Shown: positions 40,656 to 51,253 of the stretch, one piece after another
Numbering within the stretch: position 1 is the first letter of the stretch
Layout of the letters: each line of letters opens with the position of its first letter
From: Palaemon carinicauda
Taxonomy: Eukaryota; Arthropoda; Malacostraca; Decapoda; Palaemonidae
Direction of reading: 5' to 3'
Assembly (NCBI RefSeq): GCF_036898095.1
Contig: NC_090746.1
Location: 48,985,207-49,049,206, forward strand
DNA: 64,000 bases
The notes under the pieces: generated by a model
Seen by the model: the letters and a program-made list of their open reading frames with translations, nothing else
Database searches by the model: none
Told to the model about the DNA's origin: nothing
Translations under genes and position numbers: made by a program

Positions 40656-41435
40656 TTTCCTTAATGAAGCGAAGACAGTCGACTTCTGAACTTGCTGGGA
40701 GAGAACTGGGTCTGGCACGGGAATTAGCTTGAGTTGTAACTCCAGGATTAGAGGGAACCAGTTACTCCGGGGCCACTTGGGTGCCACTAGGGCTGCTGTT
40801 CCTTGGAAGGTTCTCAGCTTGGTGAGGACTTTCAGCAGAAGGTTGGGTGGAGGGAACAGGTAAATCTTGGACCATCTGTTCCAATCCAGGGACATGGCGT
40901 CCACCGCTTCCGCTCTGGGGTCCTCGTATTGGGCCACGTAACGAGGAAGTTGTTTGTTGTCGCTCGTCGCGAAGAGGTCGATCTGCAGTTCCGGGACTTG
41001 TCGGGAGATGAAGGAGAATGAGTCTGCGTCTAGGGACCATTCTGACTCTATCGGGGTTGTCCTCGATAGAGCATCTGCCATCACGTTGCGGAATCCTTGT
41101 AGGTGAACTGCTGAAAGGTGCCATCTTTTCTTGTCCGCCAGGCGGAAGATGGGCAGTAACACTTGGTTGAGTTGGGGCGATCTTGAGCCCTGACGGTTGA
41201 GACATCTGACCACAACAGCGCTGTCCAGAGTTAGACAGATGTGGGTTGAGGGACGTGGAAACAGCCTCTTCAGAGTAAGAAGGACCGCCTTGGCCTCCAA
41301 GATGTTGATGTGGAACATCTTGAAACTAGGCCAAAACTCCACCTCTTCAAGGGGAATGGTGCCTAGTTTATCGTTGACGAAGATTCGTCCACTCGTGATT
41401 GGCATGTGCTCTGCATGCCTCCATGGGTTGGTCAC
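40620..41435 (-). CDS. DIRS-9 gag/RNase H fusion ORF created by deletion
   Basis: A 271-codon frame. Residues 1-40 are gag (TNPWRHAEHMPITSGRIFVN, IPLEEVEFWPSF). From FKMFHINILEAKAVLLTLKR on it is RNase H missing its first catalytic strand (the DAS box), then VTADALSR-type VMADALSR, and the methyltransferase-like end (VPELQIDLFATSDNKQLPRY, WNRWSKIYLFPPPNLLLKVL). A deletion joined gag to RNase H at about 41,320 and removed the gag C-terminus and all of RT, and the frame happens to stay open. It is probably not a functional protein. Confidence 0.85.
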   Translation of the reverse strand: MTNPWRHAEHMPITSGRIFVNDKLGTIPLEEVEFWPSFKMFHINILEAKAVLLTLKRLFPRPSTHICLTLDSAVVVRCLNRQGSRSPQLNQVLLPIFRLADKKRWHLSAVHLQGFRNVMADALSRTTPIESEWSLDADSFSFISRQVPELQIDLFATSDNKQLPRYVAQYEDPRAEAVDAMSLDWNRWSKIYLFPPPNLLLKVLTKLRTFQGTAALVAPKWPRSNWFPLILELQLKLIPVPDPVLSQQVQKSTVFASLRKTRDLHLMVFSP

Positions 41436-42150
41436 TTAGCAAAGGGGAAGATCCTTAACGTTGATCATCCTCGCAGTCTGTTTCGACAAACGGAGGATCT
41501 CCCTCTTAAGGTCTTCATCTTTCTTACGAAACCTCTCGTCCAGGAGTGCCACCAAGGCCTGGAGGCTATCCTGGTTGTCCACTACCGCTGGCGCAGGAGT
41601 GGAAGAAGTAGAGGGGACGGGTTCCGAAACAGCAACGGAAGTAACAGAGGGGGCGCGGGCGACTTCGCCCTCGGAGTCAGGAGCCTCCGCATGCTCCTCC
41701 TCTTCTCGATCCTCGGCCATCAGGGTCCTTTCAGTGGTGTCCGACACTTCCGACATCCGCTCCACCTCGTCAAGATGGAAGTCTTGAAGTGCGTCCGATA
41801 CATCCGGTTCAACCGTCAGCTGGACGCAGGGGATCTCAGGCTTGGGGATAACAGCATCCGCAGATGCCTTTGGAAAGAGCAAAGCTCTCATCTTCTCGTT
41901 TGGGAGATAGGGCCCCATGGCGTTCTTCTGGAAACCACGCACCCATTTGCGTAGTTTCTCTCGGGCGATGTGCCTGGCCTCCGCTGATGGGGGGTCCTCG
42001 AATGCCTCATGGAGCAGGTCTTTGCAGACAGTGCAAACCTGCGGGTCCCAATACCGTAGAGTCCCTGGGGCAACGGAACAGCTGGCGTGGGTTCGGCACA
42101 CCAGGTGGCCGAATGCTGCAGAAGGCGCTCTCACGCCGGATGTACTCCTC
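41436..42150 (-). pseudogene. DIRS-9 gag N-terminal part
   Basis: Begins after a TTTTACAG acceptor with EEYIRRESAFCS, then a 17-bp deletion relative to DIRS-10 removes part of the Cys/His cluster and shifts frame; the cluster ends FGHLVCRTHASC and is followed by YWDPQVCTVC. The remaining frame (to 41,436) holds AREKLRKWVRGFQKNAMGPY, KMRALLFPKASADAVIP, an acidic linker (ERMSEVSDTTERTL, EEEEHAEAPDSEGE) and a predicted helical segment before the stop at 41,436. Confidence 0.8.
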
Positions 42151-44270
42151 CTGTAAAAGAAAGGGGCACATGAGTCTACAGAAGTCATTTACAATGACTT
42201 AAAGTAATCTTAGATTAGTCTTAAAGTTATTTAAACTTACAATATAAGATTCCTTTCCAAGTGGAAGCTTAGGATAGGTAAGCTGGAAATGAAGCAGAAA
42301 AGACACATACTTGTGTATCTCGCCCAGCCAATTGCCGTGACCCCACAGCATAACTAATTCTAGGGGCTCCGTAAGAGCCTTAAGAGGCGGAAGGAATATC
42401 CACATTGGATAAAGCATAGCTTAGACTTCCTCCAGGGTATTAGTCATGGTGAGAGGGGGAGCTGAGTTCATTCAGCATAGAAGAAAAGGGAGAGAAATGA
42501 TTCTTCCCTATTCAGATAGGTCCCGGCAAGGGACTTTGCATGGATGCACAGAGTATGCTAGAAAGAATTTACTGCATAACTATACACCATAGTTTTCTGG
42601 CTAGGGTATGTACTATACCATAGATGTACTGGCTCTCGTATATAGCTATACAATAGACACTACCGGCACAAGGCCAGCAGGGAAGAGGTGACAGTCCACT
42701 GAAGTAATATGATTAGATGGCCCCGGCAGCATGACGGCATGCCGGAAGAGTGCCGGGCGCCGGCAAATCTCCATCGAAGGGGAACCCCTCCCTGTCATCA
42801 GTCTATGTGGCAGAGAGATAGCGAAACCTCAGGATGATGGCAGATCGCCGGCAAGTCGGCGGCCCCCGGCAGTCGGCAAGCAACCGGCGAAGGTATTCCA
42901 ACACTGATGTCAATCAATGAGACAGAGAGGATACAGGGTTACGCTGACGGCTGTTGCCGGCAGGGTAGTGATGGCAGTGGACCGGCACTGATCAGATAGA
43001 GAGAAAAGATAGAAGAAGAAAGAGGGAAGGGCAGTAGCTCACTACCCAAACCTCGTCTTCTTCCGGAAGGAGTGTTCAAATGAAAGGGAGAGGGTGGCAA
43101 CCTTTCATCCAGCCGCAACAGAGCCGGCAGCCAGCTAGAGTTGCGGGTGGCGGGCCAAGGGAGGACCGAAGAACACTCTAAGATAGTGAGGTCTTCCACC
43201 GGCAGACCGACCTGTCGTATGCTATCCCATAGTTCGACTATATGCGGGAAGCGTAGCAGTTCGGACTAACCAACGAAAGGACCGAACCGAACCCACAACC
43301 CGCCGGGACACGGTGGAGTTGTAGGATGGCGGATAGAGGTGTGATGGGTAGGCCAACACTAAAGGACAGAGGGGGGGGGGGGGGGGGCGAGGGTCCTGAG
43401 GGGGAGTGTAGGGGAAGGCGTAAGCCCTTACCGCCACTCCAGGGGGGGCGTCTGTTTCAGTACCAGCACTATCCCAGGTGTAGGAAAAATTCATTCTCCA
43501 GCCTAGGGTAGGTTAGTACATTGAAGGTACAGCACTAATGTACTGTCCTAAACTATAAAGAAACAGAATCCCCTGGCCTGCCTAACCTAGGTTAGGGAAG
43601 CAAGTCCCCAAACCAGGGAAGGCAGGTGTAGGACAAGTCGCTAGACCACAGGGAGGAAGGGTCGTAACCCTACCAGGTGTGGACTAGGGGGAAGAGCAGA
43701 GCCCCCTACCTTCTCCGACCAGCAGAGACCAAAAGGAGAGTTCATTCACCTAATGGAGTAGCTGGGGGCGAACGACTGGTTTTCTAAGGTTCTGTCCTGA
43801 ACTCAAAGCTCATGTACTATGGCTATGAGTGGGGAAAGAAAATCCTAGCCTAACCTCACTCGAATACGATTCAAGGTAAGGAGGGCTAGGATGTAGCCTA
43901 GGCTACCTCAGAGGGAGGAGATTACCTTGGATAAGGTAACTGGGGAGGTGAGAAAGTATACAAAAGCCCAGCGTTAGGTTAGGGGCAAGGGAGTCGACTA
44001 TCAAGATCATCGAAACCCCTTGTATACTTCCTAGAAGGCGAAAAACATATGTGCCATCACTGAATCTTATATGTATAAATGCCTAACACTAGGAACACTT
44101 ATTATATCATGCATGAAAGTAAACAAAAATGCCTAGGCTATCGAGCCTAGGGGCTAGGCTAGCAATCTAGCACACGAATCGGTTACCTACACTCGCCAAA
44201 ATTGAATACTGTCGGCATAATATAACTAATTCCTAGCAATGAAGACTAAATAATTAATGCTGATAATTAG
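42151..44270 (-). other. Presumed intron of DIRS-9 (5' end cut by DIRS-10)
   Basis: It ends CTTTCTTTTACAG on the minus strand at 42,151. It is rich in GCCGGCA-type motifs at 42,660-43,210 and has a 17-G run near 43,371. The part at 44,090-44,270 matches DIRS-8 intron sequence 38,125-38,297 in inverse orientation. Confidence 0.55.
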
Positions 44271-44679
44271 TTTTTTGGGCTCAGGCCATTTCATCCTGAT
44301 GGAAGTTCCTTCTTAGTAGCTTCCTAGGTTATATTTAACTACAGTGATATATCCCAGAGAATTTTACTAAAGGTATCCAGAATTCTAACTCCTGGCGCGA
44401 GTATCCCTTGTATTATCTTATAGGCATATCGCATAAGATCAGAGGATGTATTCTTGACACGCCACCTAGCTATCTACACCCCTAATAGCGTTTGCGCTTC
44501 GAGAGGGGAAAGTGGCAAGATTTGTAGGAGAGCCGTTATTAAGGCAACACTCCTACTCCTACTGTGACTGAGCGCCAGCACGACGCCGCGTGGCGCTATC
44601 TAGTCATTCTTTCTCGTGTAGCGTTCCAACTCTGTGTTTATGCCGTGCACCTCTCACTGTTTTGGATCGTTATTTCGCA

Positions 44680-44714
44680 ATGATGTCTTCACCAGCCTCA
44701 TCTGCCTCTGGAAA
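44680..44714 (+). other. Candidate leader exon 1 of DIRS-10 with donor
   Basis: ATGATGTCTTCACCAGCC... to GGAAA, then GTTGAGT at 44,715. Confidence 0.5.
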
Positions 44715-46940
44715 GTTGAGTACTATCTTTAATTTGTATAAATGTAAGCTCTTGCCAGTTTTTTCCTCGAAATAAGTTCGTAATTAACGTAACAAGAGCT
44801 GTTGCCCAGCCGGATGGCGTCTTGGACGCGGTCGTTCTTTGCATGTACATTTAGTTAGCCTGAACGACTTTCCCAACATATTTCGCTTTAATAACTTTTA
44901 GCTATTTAGCACTTCAGCTAGGAATTCTTATATTATGCCCTTGTTTTCGTGGATTTGGCAATTTTATTACTGAGCCCCTCGAGTGCTAGACTTCCTAGCC
45001 TAGGCCCCCACACACTTCTTGCATGATATAACCTTCCTGGTAAAGTTTTATTAAAGCTCAGGCAATATTTTATACAATTAAGATATTACTGTATAAATTT
45101 TCCCCTTCCAAGATAGTATACGAGAGAGTTTCGGTGACCGATTCTCACTGCGCCTAGGATACTAGCCTAGGGGCTTTAGTATACTTTCATACATGTCCCC
45201 AATTGCCCTTGTATCGTCTTTTAAGTGGAGACTGACACCTCCTAGGCCTTTTAAGTCGATACCAATATCCTTGGGAGATTTAAGAGCAATTCCTCTTACC
45301 TCTGACTAGCCTAGCCTAACCCTAGTCAGCTTTGCCTTGAATTTTATTCTGGCAAATCTAGACTGGGGTGTTTCCGTTCCTTTCTCTTAACCACTGAGTC
45401 GGTTTTGAATTTAGGACGGGACATCAGAGTATTTGTCTGTGATTGGTAGCTGCCTGACTTGGCGAACTGACTTCCCAAGTCAGGTTAGACTACCAATGCA
45501 GGAGGCTAGACCTCCCTAGGCCACATCCTGGAGACGTTATATGATAATTGCCTTCTCCCCGTGGCCTAGCAGACAGTCCTGTGTCAACAGATCCTAAAGC
45601 GAAGAATTGAATTCTCCCCTTGCTTAGGGTCTCCGACACTAGATTCTGTTCCTCCTTTGAGACAGCGGCCTGGGTGCCGCCTTCTCACTCATCAGACTAA
45701 CCCAACCTAGGGAATTGAATTCCCTGGCCCCTAAGGTTGTCTTTACTCTGGATCAGAATCTTTTAGGTTAGGTAGTGCCTACTAGGTACTACCTCACCTG
45801 CAGGACCCTTACCCCTCCCCTGCTGTCCTTTAGTGTTGACCTAGCCTTCACACATCCTGGCCATCATTCTACAATGTAGATTGCGGGATTGGCTCAGGTT
45901 CTCTGTCGGCCGTCGACTGAGTCTGCTGCCGGCAGGGATCCCCCTATCTTTAGAGTGTTCTTCAGTCCTCCCTTGGACTGCCTTCCATGGCCCCACAACT
46001 GATATTGATGGGCTATGGTTGGATGGAAGCCCGAATATAATTCCCCCTTCCATATGAACCCTCATTCCGGATGGAGGTCCGCAAGGCTGAGCCTTTGCTT
46101 CCCCTCCCATCCATGCTTTCTCTCTGCCTTACCATCTACCCTGGGCCGGCTGCCGGCACCTTAGAGCTGCCAGCGGCCAACTCGGACGGCGGTCCACCGT
46201 CAGGTTGCTCTGCCGCCGCTTACCATGGTTTACCATTGATCGGTGACCCAACGACAGCCGGCACATACCGACCGGCTGCCGGCAACTATGCTGACTGCCG
46301 GCAGCCGGTCGACCAACTGTCTGAAGACATATCCTTTCGCCGGCTGCCGGCGGGTCCGCCCTTATAGAGGGACCCCCGGCGGCCGGCAGCGGAGCGGCTG
46401 CCGGTGGCCCGCCGCCCTTTACCTAAGAAGGCAGTATACCTTCAATAGCCCAGGGTAATACCGGCGTATGCCGGAAGGTACTACAGTACTGGCTGCAGAG
46501 TGGTCAAAGTCACTGCGATATTGATTATTCCGCATGACACATATCGCTGTGCGGTCTGTGCTGTAGCCCATACATTTTTCCAACCTACAAGGTGCTTCAT
46601 GGGCAGCCTATTGTGAGACCACCACACTAAGAGAGCGATTCTCTCTGCTTAGATAATGATCAATGATCATTTTATTCAATTCCCAATATTGAGCCTTAGA
46701 AGATGATGTTAAATTTACACGTTATATCCAAAGGATATTATCTTCCCCTATAATTCAACTAGAATTTAGTGTTCAATATTGAAGGAGGTCATAGCAATGG
46801 GCTGGACAGGAAACACATGTGGGTGTCTTTCCTCTTTCCCTCCTAGCTTACCTATCCTAAGCTAAACAATTTATATAACATTGTTTGATGAAATTCTGAG
46901 AGATTTCACCGAATACTCATTTGCTTTTCTTTCTTTGCAG
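44715..46940 (+). other. Presumed intron of DIRS-10
   Basis: About 2.2 kb from GTTGAG to TTTTCTTTCTTTGCAG. GCCGGCA-type motifs cluster at 46,140-46,480. Splice borders match the other copies; no supported coding content. Confidence 0.58.
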
Positions 46941-48880
46941 GAGGAGCATCCCGAGTGTGGGAGCCATTTCTGCAAGGTCCGCAGTAAGAACTTCTGCGGC
47001 CATGATATGTGCAGGACCCACGCGCGCTGCCCAACTACGAAGGGATCTCTAAAGTATTGGGACCCCCAGGTATGTACCGTTTGTGAAAAACTGGTTAACG
47101 AGGCTTTTGATGATCAAAAGTCTACTGAGTCAAGGGATGCAGCAAGAGAGACGCTGCGAAAATGGGTCAGGGGCTTCCAGAAGAACACCACTGGCCCATA
47201 CCTTCCTAATGAAAGATGAGGGCTTGTTGGTTCCCTAGGGCATCTTCGGATGCAGTTATCCCTCAAGATCAACCTGAGATTCCCCTCGTACAGATTCCAG
47301 TAGAATCTGTTTCTGATGCCTTGAAGGACATCCAACTAGAGAACAACATGTCGGTAGTTTCCGAGGAGACGGAACGGAGTTTTCTAGTTGAAGAGCAGGG
47401 TCAGGAGACTGTTTTACCTCCTGAAGGCGACGAAGAGAAAGCCGAAATGATTTCGGTTTCATCGCCTACGGTGGCTGAGCCTGTCCCGTCGACTTCTTCT
47501 GCCCCCCAACTAGACATGATTAGTCATATGCTTCATTCTCTTATGTCCATGTTCCAGGACATGAAGAAGCAATCGTCCGAGAAGGAGGCTTCACTGCGGA
47601 TGGAGATGCACCAACTCGTGTCTTCACGTTTAGCCCCCAAGAAGCTAAACGTCAAGGAACTTCCCGCCTTTTCTGACATTAATCCTTGGAGGTATGCTGA
47701 GCTCATGCCTTTGTCAGAAGGGAAGATCTTCCTCTCCGAAAAACTGGGCACTGTCCCAGTTGATGATGTTGAGTTTTGGCCCAGCAAGGGGGCCTACCCG
47801 GATTGTTACGTCCGCTTGAGGACGGAACCCCCCTCCAAAGAGGAAACAGAGCCGAAAGAGGTCATCATACTAGACCTCCCCAAGGCCCAGGCCTTGTCCA
47901 CAAAAACCTTGAAGGAGAGGGCCTTCACTATTTCCAAGGTGCCGGCTCTCAGTAAGAAGCACCCATCTTTCATTGCTGCTTCTTCCCGTGCCTTCCCCTT
48001 TATGGAGAAAGGATTTAAGGCAGCCTTAAAGGCAGTCGAGGCAGGGAAACCTTGCCCTACACTCGAAGAGTGTAGACCCTTTTCCCTCGCCCTACCATCT
48101 GATGATGCGGACTGGAAGGACGTTTATAACACCTTCTCAGTTGGGAAGCTGGAGGCCGACATTGCCGAACGTCAGTTCGGAGAAGACCTTCCAAAGTTGT
48201 CAGACTTTCACCTGCGCAGGGAGCAGGAAGCAAAAGAGAGACTTGCCGCCTCTATGTCTTTGCAAACCGGACTAGAGATGATGGCAAGCGTCCCCGACAC
48301 CCCAGACATGTATATGGTCTTTGCCAAAGCACATTTGGCAACGGTCACCAAAGACCTATATAACTTCATCAAAGCCAGATGGGCTTGCAGAGAGTTCGTG
48401 TTTGCCTCGGCTGCGGTGAGGGACGAACCAAGGAAGCTGATATCCTCCATCTGGGGAAAAGAACTCTTCCCGAGTGAAGTGGTCAAAGAGGTCGTTGATA
48501 AAGCCGCAACGGAGAACAGGAATCTCCTTACTAAATGGGGCTTGTCCTCTAAGAGGAAGTCTTCTGCTGAAGAGGGTCCCCAACCAAAACGGAAGACAAA
48601 ACGACCTAGAGTGCCCTCTCACCCTCCATGACAACAACAGCTTCCCGTGGCCACGGTGCCCCAGACGGTGGCACAACCACCTACTACATTCCAGCTGGTG
48701 CCTCAACAGGTGGTGACTCAGTCGCCTATCTTCACCCCAGCCTTTGAAAGGCAATCGACAACCTTTCGCCCGAAGTCTCGAGGTTCCTTTCGAGGTTCCT
48801 CTAGACGCCCCTCCAGAGGTAGGGGCAACAGAGGTGGACGTGGCCAAGGAGGCAAGTCCTCCAACCAGCACTCCAAGTGA
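46941..48880 (+). pseudogene. DIRS-10 gag-like ORF, one frameshift and one stop
   Basis: The best gag in the window. From 46,941 it opens EEHPECGSHFCKVRSK, giving the full metal-site pattern C-x4-C-x7-C-x-H-x2-C-x2-H-x2-C, and then YWDPQVCTVC. A conserved ETLRKWVRGFQKN segment follows. A one-base loss at NER (47,217) moves into the 471-codon frame 47,216-48,631, which carries an acidic linker, NPWRYAELMPLSEGKIFLSE, YPDCYVRLRTEP, KLEADIAERQFGEDL and IWGKELFPSEVVKEVVDKAA. A TGA at 48,629-48,631 interrupts; the same frame continues to 48,880 with the Gln-rich and RGG-like tail (RGRGNRGGRGQGG). Full length would be roughly 645 residues. Confidence 0.85.
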
Positions 48881-50714
48881 GATGCTACCGGTAGGAGGGA
48901 GACTTCTCTTCCGGGGTTGCTGGACCTTCGATCTCTGGGCCCACAGCCTAATCAAGAATGGACTGGGGTGGAGTTGGAATGCAATTCCACCAAATTTCCC
49001 TCAGTTCTTCCAAGACTCAACCCCCATATTGGAAGAATACGTTCAGGAACTCCTAGACAAGAGAGTTGTAAGGAGGGCAAAGTCCATCAAATTCCAAGGA
49101 AGGCTGTTCTGTGTTCTGAAGAAAGACTCGGAAAAGCTCAGAGTCATTCTGGACTTATCACCACTCAACAAGTTCATTGTGAACAATAAAGTTCAGAATG
49201 CTGACTCTTCAACACATAAGGACCCTACTGCCCAAACAGGCATATACAGTCTCCATAGACATGGCAGACGCATACTGGCATGTTCCGATCAACCGCCAAT
49301 TTTCCCCCTACCTAGGATTCAAACTGCAAAAAAGACATTACGTCTTCAGAGCCATGCCCTTCGGACTAAACATAGCCCCAAGGGTATTCACAAAGCTTGC
49401 GAACGCAGTCATTCGTCAACAACGCCTAAAGGGAGTTTAGGTGATAGCCTACCTGGACGACTGGCTGGTATGGGCAGCATCCAAAGAAGAATGCACGCAA
49501 GCCTCCAAGGAAGTGATCCAGCTCCTGGAACACCTAGGATTCAAGATCAACTTGGAAAATCTCGACTCTCTCCAGCTCAGAAGTTCCAATGGCTGGGTGT
49601 CCACTGGAACTTACAGTCACACTGCCTCTCCATTCCATCAAAGAAGAGGAGAGAGATAACGGGATCTGTCAAGAGATTCTTCAATCCGACAGGATATCAA
49701 GAAGGCAACAGGAGAGTGTTAGGGTCCCTCCAGTTCACCTCAGTGACAGACCCAGTATTGAGAGCTCAATTAAAAGATGCATCAGGAGTTTGGAGAAAAT
49801 ACGCATTAAACATTCGAAGAGATCTGAAAAGACCGATACCAACTCGTCTGCGATCCTTCCTCAAGCCATAGTCGGAGGCCAAGTACCTAAAGAAGAAGGT
49901 ACCCTTACAACCGCCTCCACCGTCGGTCACCGTTCACACAGATGCCTCAAAGGAAGGGTGGGGAGGCCACTCTCACCATCAGAAAGTCCAAGGAACCTGG
50001 TCCTCCCTCTTCAAGACCTTCCACATCAACATTCTGGAAGCCATGGCAGTTTTTCTCTCACTGAAAAAACTGAAACTACGCTGCTCAATCCACATCCGAC
50101 TGGTACTAGACAGCGAGATTGTAATGAGATGCCTGAATTGACAGGGCTCGAGATCGCCTCAAATCAACCAAGTGATATTGGCCATCTTCCGCCTGGCGGA
50201 GAAGAAGAGATGGCACTTATCAGCAGTCCACCTTCGAGGGTTCCGCAATGTGACGGCAGACGCTCTATCCAGGCTCAACTCAATAGAGTCAGAATGGTCC
50301 CTAGACGCAAGATCATTCTCCTTCATCTTACGCAAAGTCCCAGGACTGCAGATAGACCTCTTCGCAACGAGCGACAACAAGAAGCTACCCCGGTATGTAG
50401 CCCCGTACGAGGATCCTCTAGCGGAAGCAACGGACGCGATGTCCCTAGACTGGAACAGATGGTCCAAGATTTACCTGTTCCCTCCAACCAACCTTCTGCT
50501 GAAAGTCCTCAAAAAACTGAGATCCTTTCAAGGAACGGCACCAATAGTGGGTCATAAGTGGCCCAACAGCGTCTGGTTCCCCCTGGTAACGGAACTACCG
50601 CTGAAACTGATCCCGCTGCCAGATCCAGTTCTGACTCAGCAACTGCAGAAGTCGACTGTCTCAGTTTCATCACAGAAAACCCGGAACCTTCATCTCATGA
50701 TTTTCTCACCTTAG
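48881..50714 (+). pseudogene. DIRS-10 pol: RT, RNase H and methyltransferase-like region, broken
   Basis: RT starts near 48,890 (LPVGGRLLFRGCWTFDLWAH, FQGRLFCVLKKDSEKLRVIL), shifts frame near 49,190, continues with ADAYWHVPIN and FRAMPFGLNIAPRVFTKLA, meets a TAG at 49,438 just before the YLDD catalytic box, and shifts again near 49,560. The thumb returns to the first frame (SRLSPAQKFQWLGVHW) and ends at a TAG at 49,869, where the other copies have tryptophan. RNase H follows with HTDAS, NILEAMAVF, LDSEIV and VTADALSR, interrupted by a TGA at 50,140. The end (50,172-50,714) is methyltransferase-like. An older copy than DIRS-7 judging from lesions. Confidence 0.85.
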
Positions 50715-51130
50715 CAGTCAAGAAAAGGTTCGGGATTTCAAGGGACAGTATTAACTTTTTAGAAGAATACAAGTCAAAATCAACAAGAAGACAATACGAG
50801 TCTTTCTGGAAGAAATGGGTTGCCTTTGTCAAGGCAAGGAAACCAAAGGAGATTTCAATGGAATTCTGTTTATCCTTCTTCATCCATCTCCATGAACAAG
50901 GTTTAGCAGCCAATACGATTGCTACGTGTAAATCTGCCCTGACCAGACCCTTGCTGTATGCCTTCCAGGTGGACTTCTCCAATGAAATCTTCAACAAGAT
51001 TCCGAAAGCCTGCGTTAGACTTCGGCCCGCAGCTCCTCCGAGGCCCATTTCATGGTCCTTGGATAAGGTTCTTCACTTAGCATCAACCTTGAACAACGAA
51101 GATTGCTCTCTGAAAGACTCGACTCAAAGA
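50450..51130 (+). pseudogene. DIRS-10 tyrosine recombinase N-terminal part
   Basis: It overlaps the end of pol in another frame. It starts MVQDLPVPSNQPSAESP, meets a TAA at about 50,555 where other copies have glutamine, then continues open from 50,558: EVDCLSFITENPEPSSHDFL, KRFGISRDSINFLEEYKSKS, RQYESFWKKWVAFVKARKP, TCKSALTRPLLYAF and PRPISWSLDKVLHLASTL. The catalytic domain is missing because the element stops at about 51,130. Confidence 0.85.
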
Positions 51131-51253
51131 CCCGCCCTAGAAGTAGTTCACTCGACTTCAGTGAAGGGTTGGATTTAAACCCAAAACAAGTAACAAGTAA
51201 CCAGTGATGGATGCAGTCAAGCAGCAGCAGGAAAGCTTCCAAGTACAGATACG

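Larger units (their letters stand above)
38298..44270 (-). mobile_element. DIRS-9: DIRS element with internal deletion, 5' end lost
   Basis: Its right end is at 38,298 (ACGGATTTTGAGCGAAGCGA), followed on the plus strand by the right repeat (to about 38,700), ICR (38,782-38,875), hairpin (39,022-39,044), recombinase, a fused RNase H/gag ORF, gag N-terminus and intron. The intron is cut at 44,270 by the left end of DIRS-10. RT is wholly deleted. The exon 1, leader and left repeat of this copy should lie beyond DIRS-10 but are not found in the window. Confidence 0.88.
44271..51130 (+). mobile_element. DIRS-10: DIRS element truncated within the recombinase
   Basis: The left end TTTTTTGGGCTCAGGCCATT at 44,271 is followed by leader, exon 1, intron (44,715-46,940), gag, pol and the start of the recombinase. 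It stops at about 51,130 inside the recombinase (NNEDCSLKDSTQ), where unrelated DNA containing the MULE transposase begins. No ICR or right repeat is present downstream. Gene order and overlaps match DIRS-7. Confidence 0.9.

Noticed and set aside
43371..43387. A 17-base G run as a functional G-quadruplex element.
   Set aside because: It is not present in the other DIRS introns and may be slippage or a sequencing artefact.
47216..48631. A host RNA-binding protein gene (471 codons, RGG-rich end).
   Set aside because: Homologous frames occur in DIRS-3, -7 and -9 at the same place between acceptor and RT, so it is the element's gag.
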